A DNA stretch of 64,000 nt from Sphingobacterium sp. N143 (lineage in GTDB: Bacteria > Bacteroidota > Bacteroidia > Sphingobacteriales > Sphingobacteriaceae). Position 1 is the first letter of the stretch. Each line of letters begins with the position of its first letter. Of the stretch, positions 45,812 to 55,038 are shown one piece after another. Both the position numbers and the translations under genes were made by a program. Below the pieces are notes generated by a model that did not search any database, was not told the DNA's origin, and was given only the letters and a program-made list of their open reading frames with translations. Where the stretch lies: the NCBI RefSeq assembly GCF_030325625.1, contig NZ_JACAIS010000003.1, positions 124,001-188,000 on the forward strand. Direction: 5' to 3'.

Positions 45812-48409
45812 ATGGAAGCTAGAATAAACACAAAAACCTTTATAACAAAGCTCTTTATTACGATAGCACTATTGTTGTCAGCCTCTTTGATATTTGCCCA
45901 GACCAAAACGGTTACGGGTACCGTGAAAGATGCAAAGACAAAGGCACCTATTCCTTATGCCACTGTAGCAGTCGTGGGAGCCCCTGCTTCCCCAGGTACT
46001 TCTACATCTACAGATGCAAATGGTGAATTTAAACTTGTATTTCCAACATCTTATGTAAAGATCAGAGCAAGTTATGTCGGTTATGACAGCAAAGATGCCT
46101 TTGTGACCAATGATGATGTACAGACAAAAGAAATTTTGATGGATACACAGGACAATATGTTGGAGGAAGTCGTCGTCAAAGCTAAAAAGAAAAAATATAG
46201 CAATAAGGACAACCCTGCTGTTGCCTTGATTCGCAAAGTAATCGAGAACAAGGAAAAAAATCGACTTTCAGGACAGCAATATGCTGAGTTTGACCAATAC
46301 GAAAAGATGTCTCTGGGTTTGAGCAATCTTTCCGAGAAATTTGTCAACAAAAAGATTTTTAAAAACTATCAATTTCTTTTCGAAACGGATGATTCTGCCA
46401 AAACGGCCAACAAGTATGTTTTGCCGGCCTTTATTGAGGAAAAGATGTCCAAGGTTTACTATCGTAAAGACCCAAGTAAAACCAAACAATATATACTGGG
46501 AGATCAGCGGGCACAGTTTGATCCCAAGTTTATTGATAATGATGGTCTGGCCGCTTACTTCAACAAGCTATACGAACAGGTGGATATTTATGACAACAAT
46601 ATTTCATTGGTTACCAATCAATTCTTAAGTCCCATTGCGAATTCGTCACCCACATTCTACAAGTTTTTTATTACAGATACGATTAAAACCGCACAACCCT
46701 GGCTGGTTGAGCTCAGTTTTGTTCCCCGGAATAAAGCTGACATGTTGTTCAAAGGTCAGTTATACGTCACCTTAGATGGCAATTATGCCGTTCAAGGAGC
46801 CAATATGACTGTCGCTGATGATATCAATTTGAATTTTGTTCGTGATCTGCAGGTTCAACTTAAATTTGAGAAGGACAGCAAAAACAGGTTCTATTTAAAA
46901 ACCAGCACGCTGGGCATTGACTTCTCCTTGACGGACAAAGGCATGGGAATCCGGGGTAGCCGGACTGTGGATTACAATAACTATAAAGTTGGTATCCAAC
47001 AACCGGATAGCATATATGAGGGACCTGCTACGGTCATTGCCTATAATGTCGAGAATAAAAAAGAAACAAAATCTTTATTTGAGACACAACGTCCATTGGC
47101 TCTTGCGCAAAATGAATTGAACATCTACCACAACATCGACACCTTACAGAAGATCCCTTCGTTCCGGACGTTCATGGATATCGCAGCCTTGGTTCTTTCG
47201 GGATACAAACAGGCTGGCCCAGTGGAAATAGGCCCTGTCAACACGTTCTACAGCTTCAACCCAGTTGAAGGATTCCGTTTACGCCTGGGAGGCCGTACCA
47301 CAGAAGCCCTGAGCAAACGTTTCTACGCGGAGACTTATGCCGCTTACGGCTTTAAGGATCAAAAATGGAAATATTTTGTCAGTGGAACGTATGCATTCAA
47401 CAACAAATCGGTGTATTCATTTCCGATGCATTACATCCGGGCTTCCTATAAAAAGGATACCAAAATCCCGGGACAGAAACTGGAATTCGTTCAGGAAGAT
47501 AACTTCTTGTTATCCTTTAAACGTGGTGACAATGACCGCTATATTTATGAAACAAACTACGGTCTGGAATATAAAAAGGAATTTTTGAATCATCTTTCTA
47601 TTGGCGGAGCTTTTAATATTAACAAACAAAGCCCGGCCGGTAGTTTGACGTATCAAATGTTGGACGACAATGGACAAAATAAACTGTTCAACGAGCTTAA
47701 CACAACGGAGCTGTCAGTTAACTTAAGATATGCCCCACATGAAGAATTTTACCAAGGCAAGATCTATCGGACTCCAATATTTAATCAATACCCTATATTT
47801 ACCCTCAATTATACTGCCGGGGTAAAGGGGCTTGCAAAAGGTGAATACAACTATCATAGTTTTAATGCCGGTATCTTCAAACGCTTTTATTTAAGTCAAT
47901 TTGGCTATGCGGACGTGACTGCAGAAGGAAATTATATCGCAGGTAAGGAAATACCTTTTCCTTTCTTGACCATCCATCGTGCAAACCAGACTTATGCCTA
48001 TCAGTTGAACTCATACAATCTGATGAATTTCCTTGAGTTTGTCAGTGATCATAATGCCTCATTAAATGTGCAGTATTACATGAATGGATTCCTATTGAAT
48101 AAAATTCCATTGATCAAAAAGCTAAAGCTACGCGAGGTCTTCAGTTTCAAAGGCGTATATGGCGGTCTTCGTAAAGAAAACAACCCCGACGACCCAAATT
48201 ATGGCTCTAAAGTATTTACCTGGCAGCGTAATGCCGAGGGAATGCAAAGTTCCTATACTTTTGGTTCAGACCCCTACATGGAAGCCAGTATCGGTCTTTC
48301 CAATATTTTTAAAATTTTGCGCGTAGATTACGTAAAGCGCCTCAACTATCTCGATCATGTCGATGCACCGGCCTGGGGTATCCGTGCCCGTGTCAAATTT
48401 GACTTTTAA
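45812..48409 (+). CDS. DUF5686 outer-membrane protein with carboxypeptidase-like domain
   Basis: A 865-residue exported protein. Signal peptide (about 1-30, ending IFAQ), a carboxypeptidase-D regulatory-like domain (TVTGTVKDAKTKAPIPYATVAV, about 33-115), a linker with EEVVVKAKKKKY, and a long beta-strand-rich C-terminus ending in RVKFDF that looks like a beta-barrel (the DUF5686 pattern). The function of this family is unknown; an outer-membrane or surface role is inferred. Start MEARINTKTF is chosen for the signal peptide. The transcript ends in a strong terminator. Confidence 0.85.
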   Translation: MEARINTKTFITKLFITIALLLSASLIFAQTKTVTGTVKDAKTKAPIPYATVAVVGAPASPGTSTSTDANGEFKLVFPTSYVKIRASYVGYDSKDAFVTNDDVQTKEILMDTQDNMLEEVVVKAKKKKYSNKDNPAVALIRKVIENKEKNRLSGQQYAEFDQYEKMSLGLSNLSEKFVNKKIFKNYQFLFETDDSAKTANKYVLPAFIEEKMSKVYYRKDPSKTKQYILGDQRAQFDPKFIDNDGLAAYFNKLYEQVDIYDNNISLVTNQFLSPIANSSPTFYKFFITDTIKTAQPWLVELSFVPRNKADMLFKGQLYVTLDGNYAVQGANMTVADDINLNFVRDLQVQLKFEKDSKNRFYLKTSTLGIDFSLTDKGMGIRGSRTVDYNNYKVGIQQPDSIYEGPATVIAYNVENKKETKSLFETQRPLALAQNELNIYHNIDTLQKIPSFRTFMDIAALVLSGYKQAGPVEIGPVNTFYSFNPVEGFRLRLGGRTTEALSKRFYAETYAAYGFKDQKWKYFVSGTYAFNNKSVYSFPMHYIRASYKKDTKIPGQKLEFVQEDNFLLSFKRGDNDRYIYETNYGLEYKKEFLNHLSIGGAFNINKQSPAGSLTYQMLDDNGQNKLFNELNTTELSVNLRYAPHEEFYQGKIYRTPIFNQYPIFTLNYTAGVKGLAKGEYNYHSFNAGIFKRFYLSQFGYADVTAEGNYIAGKEIPFPFLTIHRANQTYAYQLNSYNLMNFLEFVSDHNASLNVQYYMNGFLLNKIPLIKKLKLREVFSFKGVYGGLRKENNPDDPNYGSKVFTWQRNAEGMQSSYTFGSDPYMEASIGLSNIFKILRVDYVKRLNYLDHVDAPAWGIRARVKFDF

Positions 48410-48440
48410 TAGTTTTCCATAAATTTTAGTCTAATAACAA

Positions 48441-48476
48441 AAGGCCGTGTCTCAGACTGATTGACACGGCTTTTTT
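48441..48476 (+). terminator. terminator of the DUF5686 gene
   Basis: GCCGTGTC/GACACGGC stem, then TTTTTT (48471-48476). Confidence 0.9.
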
Positions 48477-48554
48477 ATGCGCCTTAATCAACGGCCTTCT
48501 TGATCCGGATCTTCGCCAGGATTTCGTTCGGCAACGATTTGGAAGAGCCCAGAT

Positions 48555-48591
48555 AAAAACAAAAAATCCCCCTTGCAAACAACAAGGAGGA
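48555..48591 (-). terminator. terminator of the dsbD-like gene
   Basis: TCC-CCTTG and CAAGG-GGA pair around a 7-base loop; on the minus strand TTTTTTGTTTTTATC follows. Confidence 0.75.
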
Positions 48592-48613
48592 CAAAATTAG
48601 CATATGACGATGG

Positions 48614-50296
48614 TTAGTTTTTCTTTTTAAAAGCATCCAGCCCAGCCTGTAAAAATGCTTTATATTGTTCAATATCATAATTTGCCCCACTTTGCGGAAC
48701 CAGGACATTGCCGTTAGGGTCCACAATAACATAAAGTGGCTGGGAATTGCTATTGAATGTAGCCGCTTGAAAATCGCTGTTTTTCTTACCGATTGAATTT
48801 ATCTTTTTGCCGCTATACGCTGAAACAAACTGTTCGTTTGCTGGCAGCTCGGTCTTATCATCAACAAACAATTCTGCCATCACGAATTCTTCCTTTAATA
48901 ATTTCGCAACCGAAGGATCTGTCCAGACGTTGGCCTCCATTTTACGGCAATTTACACAGTTCCAGCCGGTAAAATCGATCAAAACAGGTTTCTGAAGCTC
49001 TTTTGCGGTTTCCAGTGCCTGATCATAATCATAATAAGGATCAAAACCTTTCGGTGTTCCCCGCTCATGAAATATTTCCGCATACTTTTTGATTTTTCCA
49101 TCTGTATGGCCTGTAGCCCCAGCACTGACGCCTGCAGACAGGTCAAAGTCCTGCGTTGCTGAAGGCGGTAAGAAGGCTGAAATGGATTTTAAAGGTGCCC
49201 CCCACAAACCGGGGATCATATACACGACAAAGGAAAAGACCACGATAGCCAGGAGTGTCCTTGGGACAGATAGAAACTTGAGCTCGCTATCATGTGAAAA
49301 TCTGATCTTGCCGATCAGGTATAATCCCATCAGACCAAAAACAGCAATCCACAAAGAAAGAAAGACTTCCCTATCGAGCCAGTTCCAATGATAGGCCAGG
49401 TCAACATTCGACAAAAATTTCAAGGCCAGCGCCAACTCCAAAAATCCCAGTACCACCTTCACGCTATTCAGCCATCCACCAGATTTAGGTAAGGACTTGA
49501 GCATGGATGGGAACATCGCAAATAAGCCAAAAGGAATAGCCAGGGCGATGGAAAACCCCAGCATACCTACTGCCGGCCCCAAACGTTCGCCTTTTGATGC
49601 CGCTTCCACCAATAATGTACCGATGATAGGCCCTGTACAAGAGAAAGATACCAAAGAAAGACTAAATGCCATGAAGAAAAGGCCTACAAGTCCCCCCTTG
49701 TCTGATTTAGCATCCATTTTATTGACAAAAGAACTCGGTAAAGTTATTTCAAATGCACCAAAGAATGACGCAGCAAATCCGATCAGCAATAGGAAGAAAA
49801 TAAAATTGAATATTCCATTTGTCGACAGTGCATTCAGCGCATCTGAGCCAAATGCAATAGTAATGATCATCCCCAAAGCCACATAGATCACTATAATAAA
49901 CAATCCATACAATAAGGCTTTACTGATCCCACTCGCACGGCTTCCCGATTGCTTGGTAAAAAAGCTTACCGTAAGCGGGAGCATCGGAAAGATACAGGGC
50001 ATCAACAGGGCCGCGAAACCACCCACTAACCCGGCAATAAAAATGCTCCAAAGCGATTGTTTACCATCTTCCGGAGCTGCCGGCACTGCTAGGGCAGTTG
50101 CTACGCTGGTTTTGCTTGAATCTGTCAGCGCTGTACTTGTATCCGGAGATTCTTCAAAAGACAGCGAATCTGGACTGATTCCACCATCGGTAAATTCAAT
50201 CCCCTCCAATTGATCTGTTGTGTCAGCTTGTGCAAGCAATACCATGGGGGCAATCAACAAGAACAGCCAGGTAAATAATTTAAAAATAATTTTCAT
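48614..50296 (-). CDS. DsbD-like thiol:disulfide reductase (cytochrome c biogenesis type)
   Basis: A 560-residue membrane protein. After the signal peptide (1-22) a Ser/Thr/Asp-rich linker (23-75) replaces the usual N-terminal DsbD alpha domain. The membrane part (about 83-370) has the paired cysteines Cys101 (LLMPCIFP) and Cys220 (SFSCTGP) that carry electrons. A C-terminal thioredoxin-like domain with CVNC (Cys447 and Cys450) faces the periplasm. It delivers reducing power from the cytoplasm to envelope disulfides or haem. A short antisense-free frame on the same strand (48484-48732) is a shadow, not a gene. Confidence 0.9.
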   Translation of the reverse strand: MKIIFKLFTWLFLLIAPMVLLAQADTTDQLEGIEFTDGGISPDSLSFEESPDTSTALTDSSKTSVATALAVPAAPEDGKQSLWSIFIAGLVGGFAALLMPCIFPMLPLTVSFFTKQSGSRASGISKALLYGLFIIVIYVALGMIITIAFGSDALNALSTNGIFNFIFFLLLIGFAASFFGAFEITLPSSFVNKMDAKSDKGGLVGLFFMAFSLSLVSFSCTGPIIGTLLVEAASKGERLGPAVGMLGFSIALAIPFGLFAMFPSMLKSLPKSGGWLNSVKVVLGFLELALALKFLSNVDLAYHWNWLDREVFLSLWIAVFGLMGLYLIGKIRFSHDSELKFLSVPRTLLAIVVFSFVVYMIPGLWGAPLKSISAFLPPSATQDFDLSAGVSAGATGHTDGKIKKYAEIFHERGTPKGFDPYYDYDQALETAKELQKPVLIDFTGWNCVNCRKMEANVWTDPSVAKLLKEEFVMAELFVDDKTELPANEQFVSAYSGKKINSIGKKNSDFQAATFNSNSQPLYVIVDPNGNVLVPQSGANYDIEQYKAFLQAGLDAFKKKN

Positions 50297-50471
50297 CCGT
50301 TTAAATTTGTTTATTCATTAGTCGATATTGTCTTTAAGGCATTCCTGCTGCCTTCGGCGATTTCAGTTTTGATGAAACTATCCGATGTGATCATTCCACG
50401 GGCTGACCAAATACATCACGATGGTTTCATAGCTGTTTTTCTTAGGTATAATTTGGTATTTAAGTCAACGA

Positions 50472-50499
50472 AACCCGAGGAGTCTAAACTCCCCGAGTT
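50472..50499 (-). terminator. hairpin after the cysteine synthase gene
   Basis: AACTCGGGGAGT and ACTCCTCGGGTT (minus strand) pair over 12 bp with two wobbles around TTAG, without a strong T run. The other bases up to dsbD (50500-50528) and 50297-50471 show no gene. Confidence 0.5.
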
Positions 50500-50528
50500 A
50501 ACTATAAACATATGAAACTAAATCTTTT

Positions 50529-51596
50529 TTATGCGCCAAAGACCGGATTGGGCAATCTGCATATGGGTTGAAAACCAGAAAATTCAACATCCACGGCAAG
50601 ATAACCAACTTGCACTGGTTCTTCTTTTACCAGATCAGTACTTAAATATTTCTTATTGTCATCACATAATAAGGTTACGACAATGGCATCGTCACCTAGC
50701 TCCTGTTGTAACTTAATTGCACCGATCACATTGGCACCCGAGGAAATTCCGACTGCAAGTCCCAGCTGTCGGGACAATTTCTGCGCCATCAAAATAGAAT
50801 CGCCGTCATTGGCACATACCACAGTATCTAGCTCATTTAGATCAACAATGGCAGGAATAAATTCATCCGAGATCCCTTGAATACGATGCGAACCTACTTT
50901 ATGCCCTGTTGTCAATGTTGGGCTCTCCGCTGGTTCCAAAGGATGTATCCGAACGGCTGGATTCACTTTCCGTAGGCTCCGGCCAACTCCCATGACAGTA
51001 CCACCGGTCCCTACCCCCGCAACAAAAGCATCAGCAACCAAGCCCTGCTCTTCCAGCTGCTTCACAATCTCATAGCCCGTTGTCTTTTCGTGGGCCTCGG
51101 CATTATATTGGTTTTCGAACTGTCTTGGCAGAAAAACGCCACCCTTTGCTGCAAGCTCCTCACTTAAACGTATACTTCCCAGAAACCCACCTTCATCTTT
51201 GCTAATCAACTGAATATCGGCACCCATGCTCCGAATAATATCTGTCCGTTCCTTGCTCAACCAGTTCGGCATAATAATCTTTACCTGATGCCCCAAAGCC
51301 TTGCCTATCGCGGAGAAAGCTATACCTGTATTTCCACTGGTGGCTTCTATAATAAGATCTGTCGGCTTAATTTGGCAGTTCATATAGGCTTTATATAAAA
51401 TGTATAAAGCCATCCTATCCTTGATGCTCCCTGTCAGATTATAATGTTCACATTTAACAAATATTCGCCCCGGCTTGCCTTTATACGTATATTGCAATTC
51501 CAACATAGGGGTATTCCCCACCAACCGCCACAAATGCTTAAATCTCTTGTCCAATGCAGGTGATAAACATGCACTTAATAATTCTTGTTCAGCCAT
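50529..51596 (-). CDS. PLP-dependent cysteine synthase family protein
   Basis: A 355-residue fold-type II PLP enzyme. The cofactor lysine is in [11 protein letters not shown] (Lys59). [27 protein letters not shown] and GISSGAN are all present. Family members join O-acetylserine with sulfide, or O-phosphoserine or homocysteine with other partners; cysteine synthase or cystathionine beta-synthase activity cannot be separated here. The start [10 protein letters not shown] is chosen over 51623. It is divergent from an Lrp-like regulator, which probably controls it. Confidence 0.9.
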   Translation of the reverse strand: MAEQELLSACLSPALDKRFKHLWRLVGNTPMLELQYTYKGKPGRIFVKCEHYNLTGSIKDRMALYILYKAYMNCQIKPTDLIIEATSGNTGIAFSAIGKALGHQVKIIMPNWLSKERTDIIRSMGADIQLISKDEGGFLGSIRLSEELAAKGGVFLPRQFENQYNAEAHEKTTGYEIVKQLEEQGLVADAFVAGVGTGGTVMGVGRSLRKVNPAVRIHPLEPAESPTLTTGHKVGSHRIQGISDEFIPAIVDLNELDTVVCANDGDSILMAQKLSRQLGLAVGISSGANVIGAIKLQQELGDDAIVVTLLCDDNKKYLSTDLVKEEPVQVGYLAVDVEFSGFQPICRLPNPVFGA

Positions 51597-51707
51597 TTTA
51601 TATAAATGATTATTCTGTTGCAAAATTGACCAAATACAAGATATTATTCAACAGATGAAGCTAATTTCAAGAAAAATTAAGACAAAAAACACATAACACA
51701 ATAAAAT

Positions 51708-51726
51708 ATACAATTAAACATTGTAT
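51708..51726. promoter_or_regulatory. palindrome in the cysteine synthase/lrp divergent region
   Basis: ATACAAT-TAAAC-ATTGTAT is a perfect 7+7 inverted repeat 31 bases before the Lrp-like start. CTGTTG (51613-51618) and CAACAG (51650-51655) form another inverted pair. Both fit operator sites for the adjacent regulator, by inference. Confidence 0.4.
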
Positions 51727-51756
51727 TTTTACTACTGCACCGAAAATATTCAAATT

Positions 51757-52215
51757 ATGGACTTGGATGAAATTGATTTAAAATTATTACGACTGTTACA
51801 GCAAGATGCCTCCTTAAGCAACAAAGAACTATCTTTTGAGCTCAACAAGTCAATAGCTGCAGTACATGAGCGTGTTAGGAAGCTGAAACGATTAGGATAT
51901 ATCAAAAAGACTGTTGCCATCCTGGACCGGCATAAAATTGGAATAGGCCTTATCTCCTTTTCCCAGGTTTTCTTAAAGGCCCATACCTTTGAAGTATTGA
52001 ACGAGTTTGAAAAAGAAGTCGCAAAATTTCCAGAAGTCATGGAATGCTACCAAATGGCAGGTTCCTATGATTTTATGCTGCGCATTGCAACCAAGGACAT
52101 GGATGCTTATCATGTTTTTTTGAGGCACCGCTTGGCCGTATTGCCACAAGTGAACACGGTGCAGACCTACTTTGTCTTGTCAGAGACCAAGAGTGAGACC
52201 GCATATCCCCTCTAA
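51757..52215 (+). CDS. Lrp/AsnC-family transcriptional regulator
   Basis: A 152-residue regulator. The N-terminal helix-turn-helix (LDEIDLKLLRLLQQDASLSNKELSFELNKSIAAVHERVRKLKRLGYI) and the C-terminal RAM (effector-binding) domain (about 65-150) are typical of the Lrp family. Such proteins sense amino acids and form octamers on DNA. Divergence from a cysteine synthase suggests control of cysteine or sulfur metabolism. The start MDLDEIDLK is the family start, 36 bases inside the open frame. Confidence 0.93.
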   Translation: MDLDEIDLKLLRLLQQDASLSNKELSFELNKSIAAVHERVRKLKRLGYIKKTVAILDRHKIGIGLISFSQVFLKAHTFEVLNEFEKEVAKFPEVMECYQMAGSYDFMLRIATKDMDAYHVFLRHRLAVLPQVNTVQTYFVLSETKSETAYPL

Positions 52216-52249
52216 TTGGTCATGCATGAGCAACACTGGATAAAAAATG

Positions 52250-52283
52250 AAAGCCCTGGCCTGTAGAGACAGGCCAGGGCTTT
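52250..52283. terminator. bidirectional terminator
   Basis: Perfect 15-bp stem AAAGCCCTGGCCTGT / ACAGGCCAGGGCTTT with an AGAG loop, between the lrp-like gene and the convergent PNGase-like gene. Confidence 0.9.
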
Positions 52284-52298
52284 AAACGCCAGGCTTGA

Positions 52299-53978
52299 TT
52301 AATCAAAAAGCAAGGTCCCGGTTACATTCCAGCTACTGAAACTTGTTCCTTCAGGTGCTCCCTGTGGAATCTGTACCCGCATTGTATGATCACCGGCTTT
52401 TAAATCGCCGAGATCAATGTAAATCGGTGGTGTAACCGTTCCGGGACACCAATTGGAACGGCTCAGGTCTGAAGATGACAAACCTGTTGCAAAATTGCCT
52501 GAAGCTGGATTGGATAAACGATAGGACCCACAGTCATTACGCCAAGGTGTATATTTAAAGTGTATAGCACCATTTAGAAAGATACGATTTTCTTTGGGCA
52601 CAAACTCATCACCATTTCCCCAGCCGCCATGCCCGGTCGTGATGTACCGCAATTGCACGTTTTTAGCATCCTGGTCCAAATGAAATGACAGCTCCAGCCC
52701 TTTGTCCTGATCAAACATGGAACCGTACTCCTGTCCCCCCATTTCCATCACATTGGTTGTTGTAAAAAGTGGCAGTGTCTTTTTTAGGTTGCCCCCTTCC
52801 TCCGGATCAAAGCCCGGATGGATCGTCAGCTCCACACTCACCTCGTGACCATTCTTGTCATAATTCCCAATAAAGGTACCCATATATACTTCCTGATCAC
52901 TTAACATGCCCGCCAATTCAGAAACATCCTGACGATAAATCACGGAATCTTGCCAAACCTTATCCTTTAACTTCAGATAGTTAAACTGGTGAACACCAAA
53001 TGGTGTAAAGAAGCGCATCAATTCAACGATGGGTTCAAATCCGTCTGTTCGTACCACCCCTTGATATGTCTTTCCATTGCCATTATCATATTGTGGAAGC
53101 GTCGCCATGCCTTGCTTCATCCCATCCAGAAAACTTTGCTTTTTATTAACCGGAATAATAAAAACAGATCCTGTACGGTCATATGCATCTCCCTTGGACT
53201 GTTCAACAAGTTGGACAAATACCTGGTCTCTGGACTTGATTCTGGGGATCTTGATCTTTTTGACGAGAACTGTTCCATTGGCAAAACGCAAGATAGAATC
53301 TGATTTGGCATCGTCCGAAAAACGGATTCTTTCCTTCCGAAAAACAGGTATCTGCGTAAAACGGTTTTTCCAGATCAGATCTTTGTAAGAAAGCTCGTCA
53401 TATCGTTTTTCGTTCCCCTTTAATTTCAGCTGATCCGGGATGGCTTTCACACGCTCAACTTGAGTTGCAAAGGTTCGGGTATTGCCATTTCTTACCATTT
53501 CTAACACGAGGCCGAGGTTCTGTCCCAATTCAGTTGGGGCTCCTTTTACCCCCAATTGCGCTGTATACCAAAGCTCTATCTTATTCGAGTTAATCGTTGT
53601 TTCGACCTTTTTACAAGGATAGCCCAGAATAGTTTTTAATTCGTTGGTTGCTTTAAACTGTTGTTTCGAAAGTGCCGAAGAATCACCGGTCAAGATAAGA
53701 GAACCATTTTTCAGCTTAGCAAGCTTCAATAATAAGGTATTGCTGCCCGATCGTTCCACCATCACCCGCTCAAAAGGAGGTAACAATTGGCCGTTCATAT
53801 CTTTCTCTGAACTCACATAGCTCTCCTGATCATTGGTATACAGCAGCACACCATTCTGATTGGCAGCTGTGTTCCCATTGAAACTTTGCTGGTAATGAAC
53901 AACATAGTTCGTTCGTTTCTGAGCATAGGAAGATAATGAAAGACATAAAACTGAGATAAAAAGGATATTTTTCTTCAT
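52299..53978 (-). CDS. GLPGLI-domain protein fused to a PNGase F-like domain
   Basis: A 559-residue exported protein (signal peptide about 1-20, ending SYAQ). The N-terminal region (about 20-190) matches the GLPGLI family pattern (YVVHYQQSF, LGYPCKKVET, WYTAQLG, LGLVLEMVRNG). The C-terminal half (about 215-559) carries the conserved PNGase F-like end TTGHGGWGNGDEF, YTPWRNDCGSYRLSNPASGNF and LSSSDLSRSNWCPGT. PNGase F cleaves N-glycans from asparagine. Whether the active-site acids are all kept cannot be confirmed by eye. The start (Met4 of the frame) gives a cleaner signal peptide. Confidence 0.85.
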   Translation of the reverse strand: MKKNILFISVLCLSLSSYAQKRTNYVVHYQQSFNGNTAANQNGVLLYTNDQESYVSSEKDMNGQLLPPFERVMVERSGSNTLLLKLAKLKNGSLILTGDSSALSKQQFKATNELKTILGYPCKKVETTINSNKIELWYTAQLGVKGAPTELGQNLGLVLEMVRNGNTRTFATQVERVKAIPDQLKLKGNEKRYDELSYKDLIWKNRFTQIPVFRKERIRFSDDAKSDSILRFANGTVLVKKIKIPRIKSRDQVFVQLVEQSKGDAYDRTGSVFIIPVNKKQSFLDGMKQGMATLPQYDNGNGKTYQGVVRTDGFEPIVELMRFFTPFGVHQFNYLKLKDKVWQDSVIYRQDVSELAGMLSDQEVYMGTFIGNYDKNGHEVSVELTIHPGFDPEEGGNLKKTLPLFTTTNVMEMGGQEYGSMFDQDKGLELSFHLDQDAKNVQLRYITTGHGGWGNGDEFVPKENRIFLNGAIHFKYTPWRNDCGSYRLSNPASGNFATGLSSSDLSRSNWCPGTVTPPIYIDLGDLKAGDHTMRVQIPQGAPEGTSFSSWNVTGTLLFD

Positions 53979-54002
53979 ATAACGCATATTGGTTCAGCCA
54001 CA

Positions 54003-54046
54003 AAAATAAGAAAGGCTTTAGGAATTCCTAAAGCCTTTCTTATTTT
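54003..54046. terminator. 44-bp perfect palindromic terminator
   Basis: The sequence AAAATAAGAAAGGCTTTAGG is exactly mirrored around the centre AATT. On the minus strand it follows ubiA and ends in a T-rich arm, and it can act both ways. Confidence 0.85.
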
Positions 54047-54058
54047 AAGCTAAAACGT

Positions 54059-54913
54059 TTATTTTATCAGCCAGATATCGAGCAGGTAGAAGGCGGCAAA
54101 AATCACCGAAGCATAACCATTTGTGGTCATAAAATCACGGTTTACACGGCTTAAATTTGTTGCAGAAAACAGCGTATGTTGATAAATCAACAATGCAGCA
54201 TAAAAAGCCACACCCAAATAATAGATCCAGCCCACAGGCAATAGAAATGCCGGAATCAGTACAAATATAAAAGACAACACATGCAGACATTCGGATACAC
54301 GCATGGCGCCTTTTGTCCCTAGCCACACCGGTATCGAGTTGAGGTTATTAGCCCGGTCGAACGCCTCATCCTGCAGCGCATAAATAATATCAAAGCCACT
54401 GACCCAAGTCAATACAGCAAATCCATACAGGACAGGAACAGTCGCAAATTGACCTGTAATGACCATATAAGCACCGATCGGAGCCAAACCAAGCCCCGCC
54501 CCCAATACCAAATGGCATAATGGCGTAATCCGCTTGGTATAGGAATAGAAAAGCACAACAAAGAGTGCGATGGGTGACAACATAAAACACAGGGAATTGA
54601 TAAAATAGGTCGCCAAAACAAAAATTACACAGTTGATAACCGTAAAAATCAAGGCATTCCCTGCAGAAATCCTGCCCGCAGGAATATCACGCATGGCCGT
54701 GCGCGGATTAATCGCATCAATATCCCTATCCAAATAACGGTTAAAAGCCATTGCTGCATTCCGGGCAGTCACCATGCATAATAACATCAGGAGCAATAAT
54801 TTCCACGAGAAAGAATATTCAGTGGTATGCAGCGCCAAAAAGAAACCAATAAAAGCAAATGGCAGCGCAAATACACTGTGCGCAAATAGAACCAAAGAAA
54901 GGTACTTTTTCAT
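54059..54913 (-). CDS. UbiA-family prenyltransferase
   Basis: A 284-residue integral membrane protein with about eight helices. The two Asp-rich motifs of the family are clear: NRYLDRDID (residues 58-66) and DIIYALQDEAFD (175-186). Such enzymes attach polyprenyl chains to aromatic acids, as in ubiquinone (UbiA) or menaquinone (MenA, MqnP) synthesis. Bacteroidota use menaquinone, so a menaquinone or futalosine-pathway role is more likely than ubiquinone. The exact substrate is not set by the sequence alone. Confidence 0.87.
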   Translation of the reverse strand: MKKYLSLVLFAHSVFALPFAFIGFFLALHTTEYSFSWKLLLLMLLCMVTARNAAMAFNRYLDRDIDAINPRTAMRDIPAGRISAGNALIFTVINCVIFVLATYFINSLCFMLSPIALFVVLFYSYTKRITPLCHLVLGAGLGLAPIGAYMVITGQFATVPVLYGFAVLTWVSGFDIIYALQDEAFDRANNLNSIPVWLGTKGAMRVSECLHVLSFIFVLIPAFLLPVGWIYYLGVAFYAALLIYQHTLFSATNLSRVNRDFMTTNGYASVIFAAFYLLDIWLIK

Positions 54914-55038
54914 TCAAATAAATTATATAAGCTGGTATATTTCAAAACGATATAAGTCCATAAGCAAGTTCAAAACAGCTCTGGGCAATGGTAGGTCTGA
55001 GTTATACACTTCATGAAATCTGATTCATCTATCCGGAA

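Noticed and set aside
48484..48732. 82-codon minus-strand frame next to dsbD
   Set aside because: It lies mostly inside dsbD and crosses the dsbD terminator; composition is not protein-like.
54003..54046. Insertion-sequence end
   Set aside because: No transposase or target duplication is nearby; the palindrome is better explained as a terminator.
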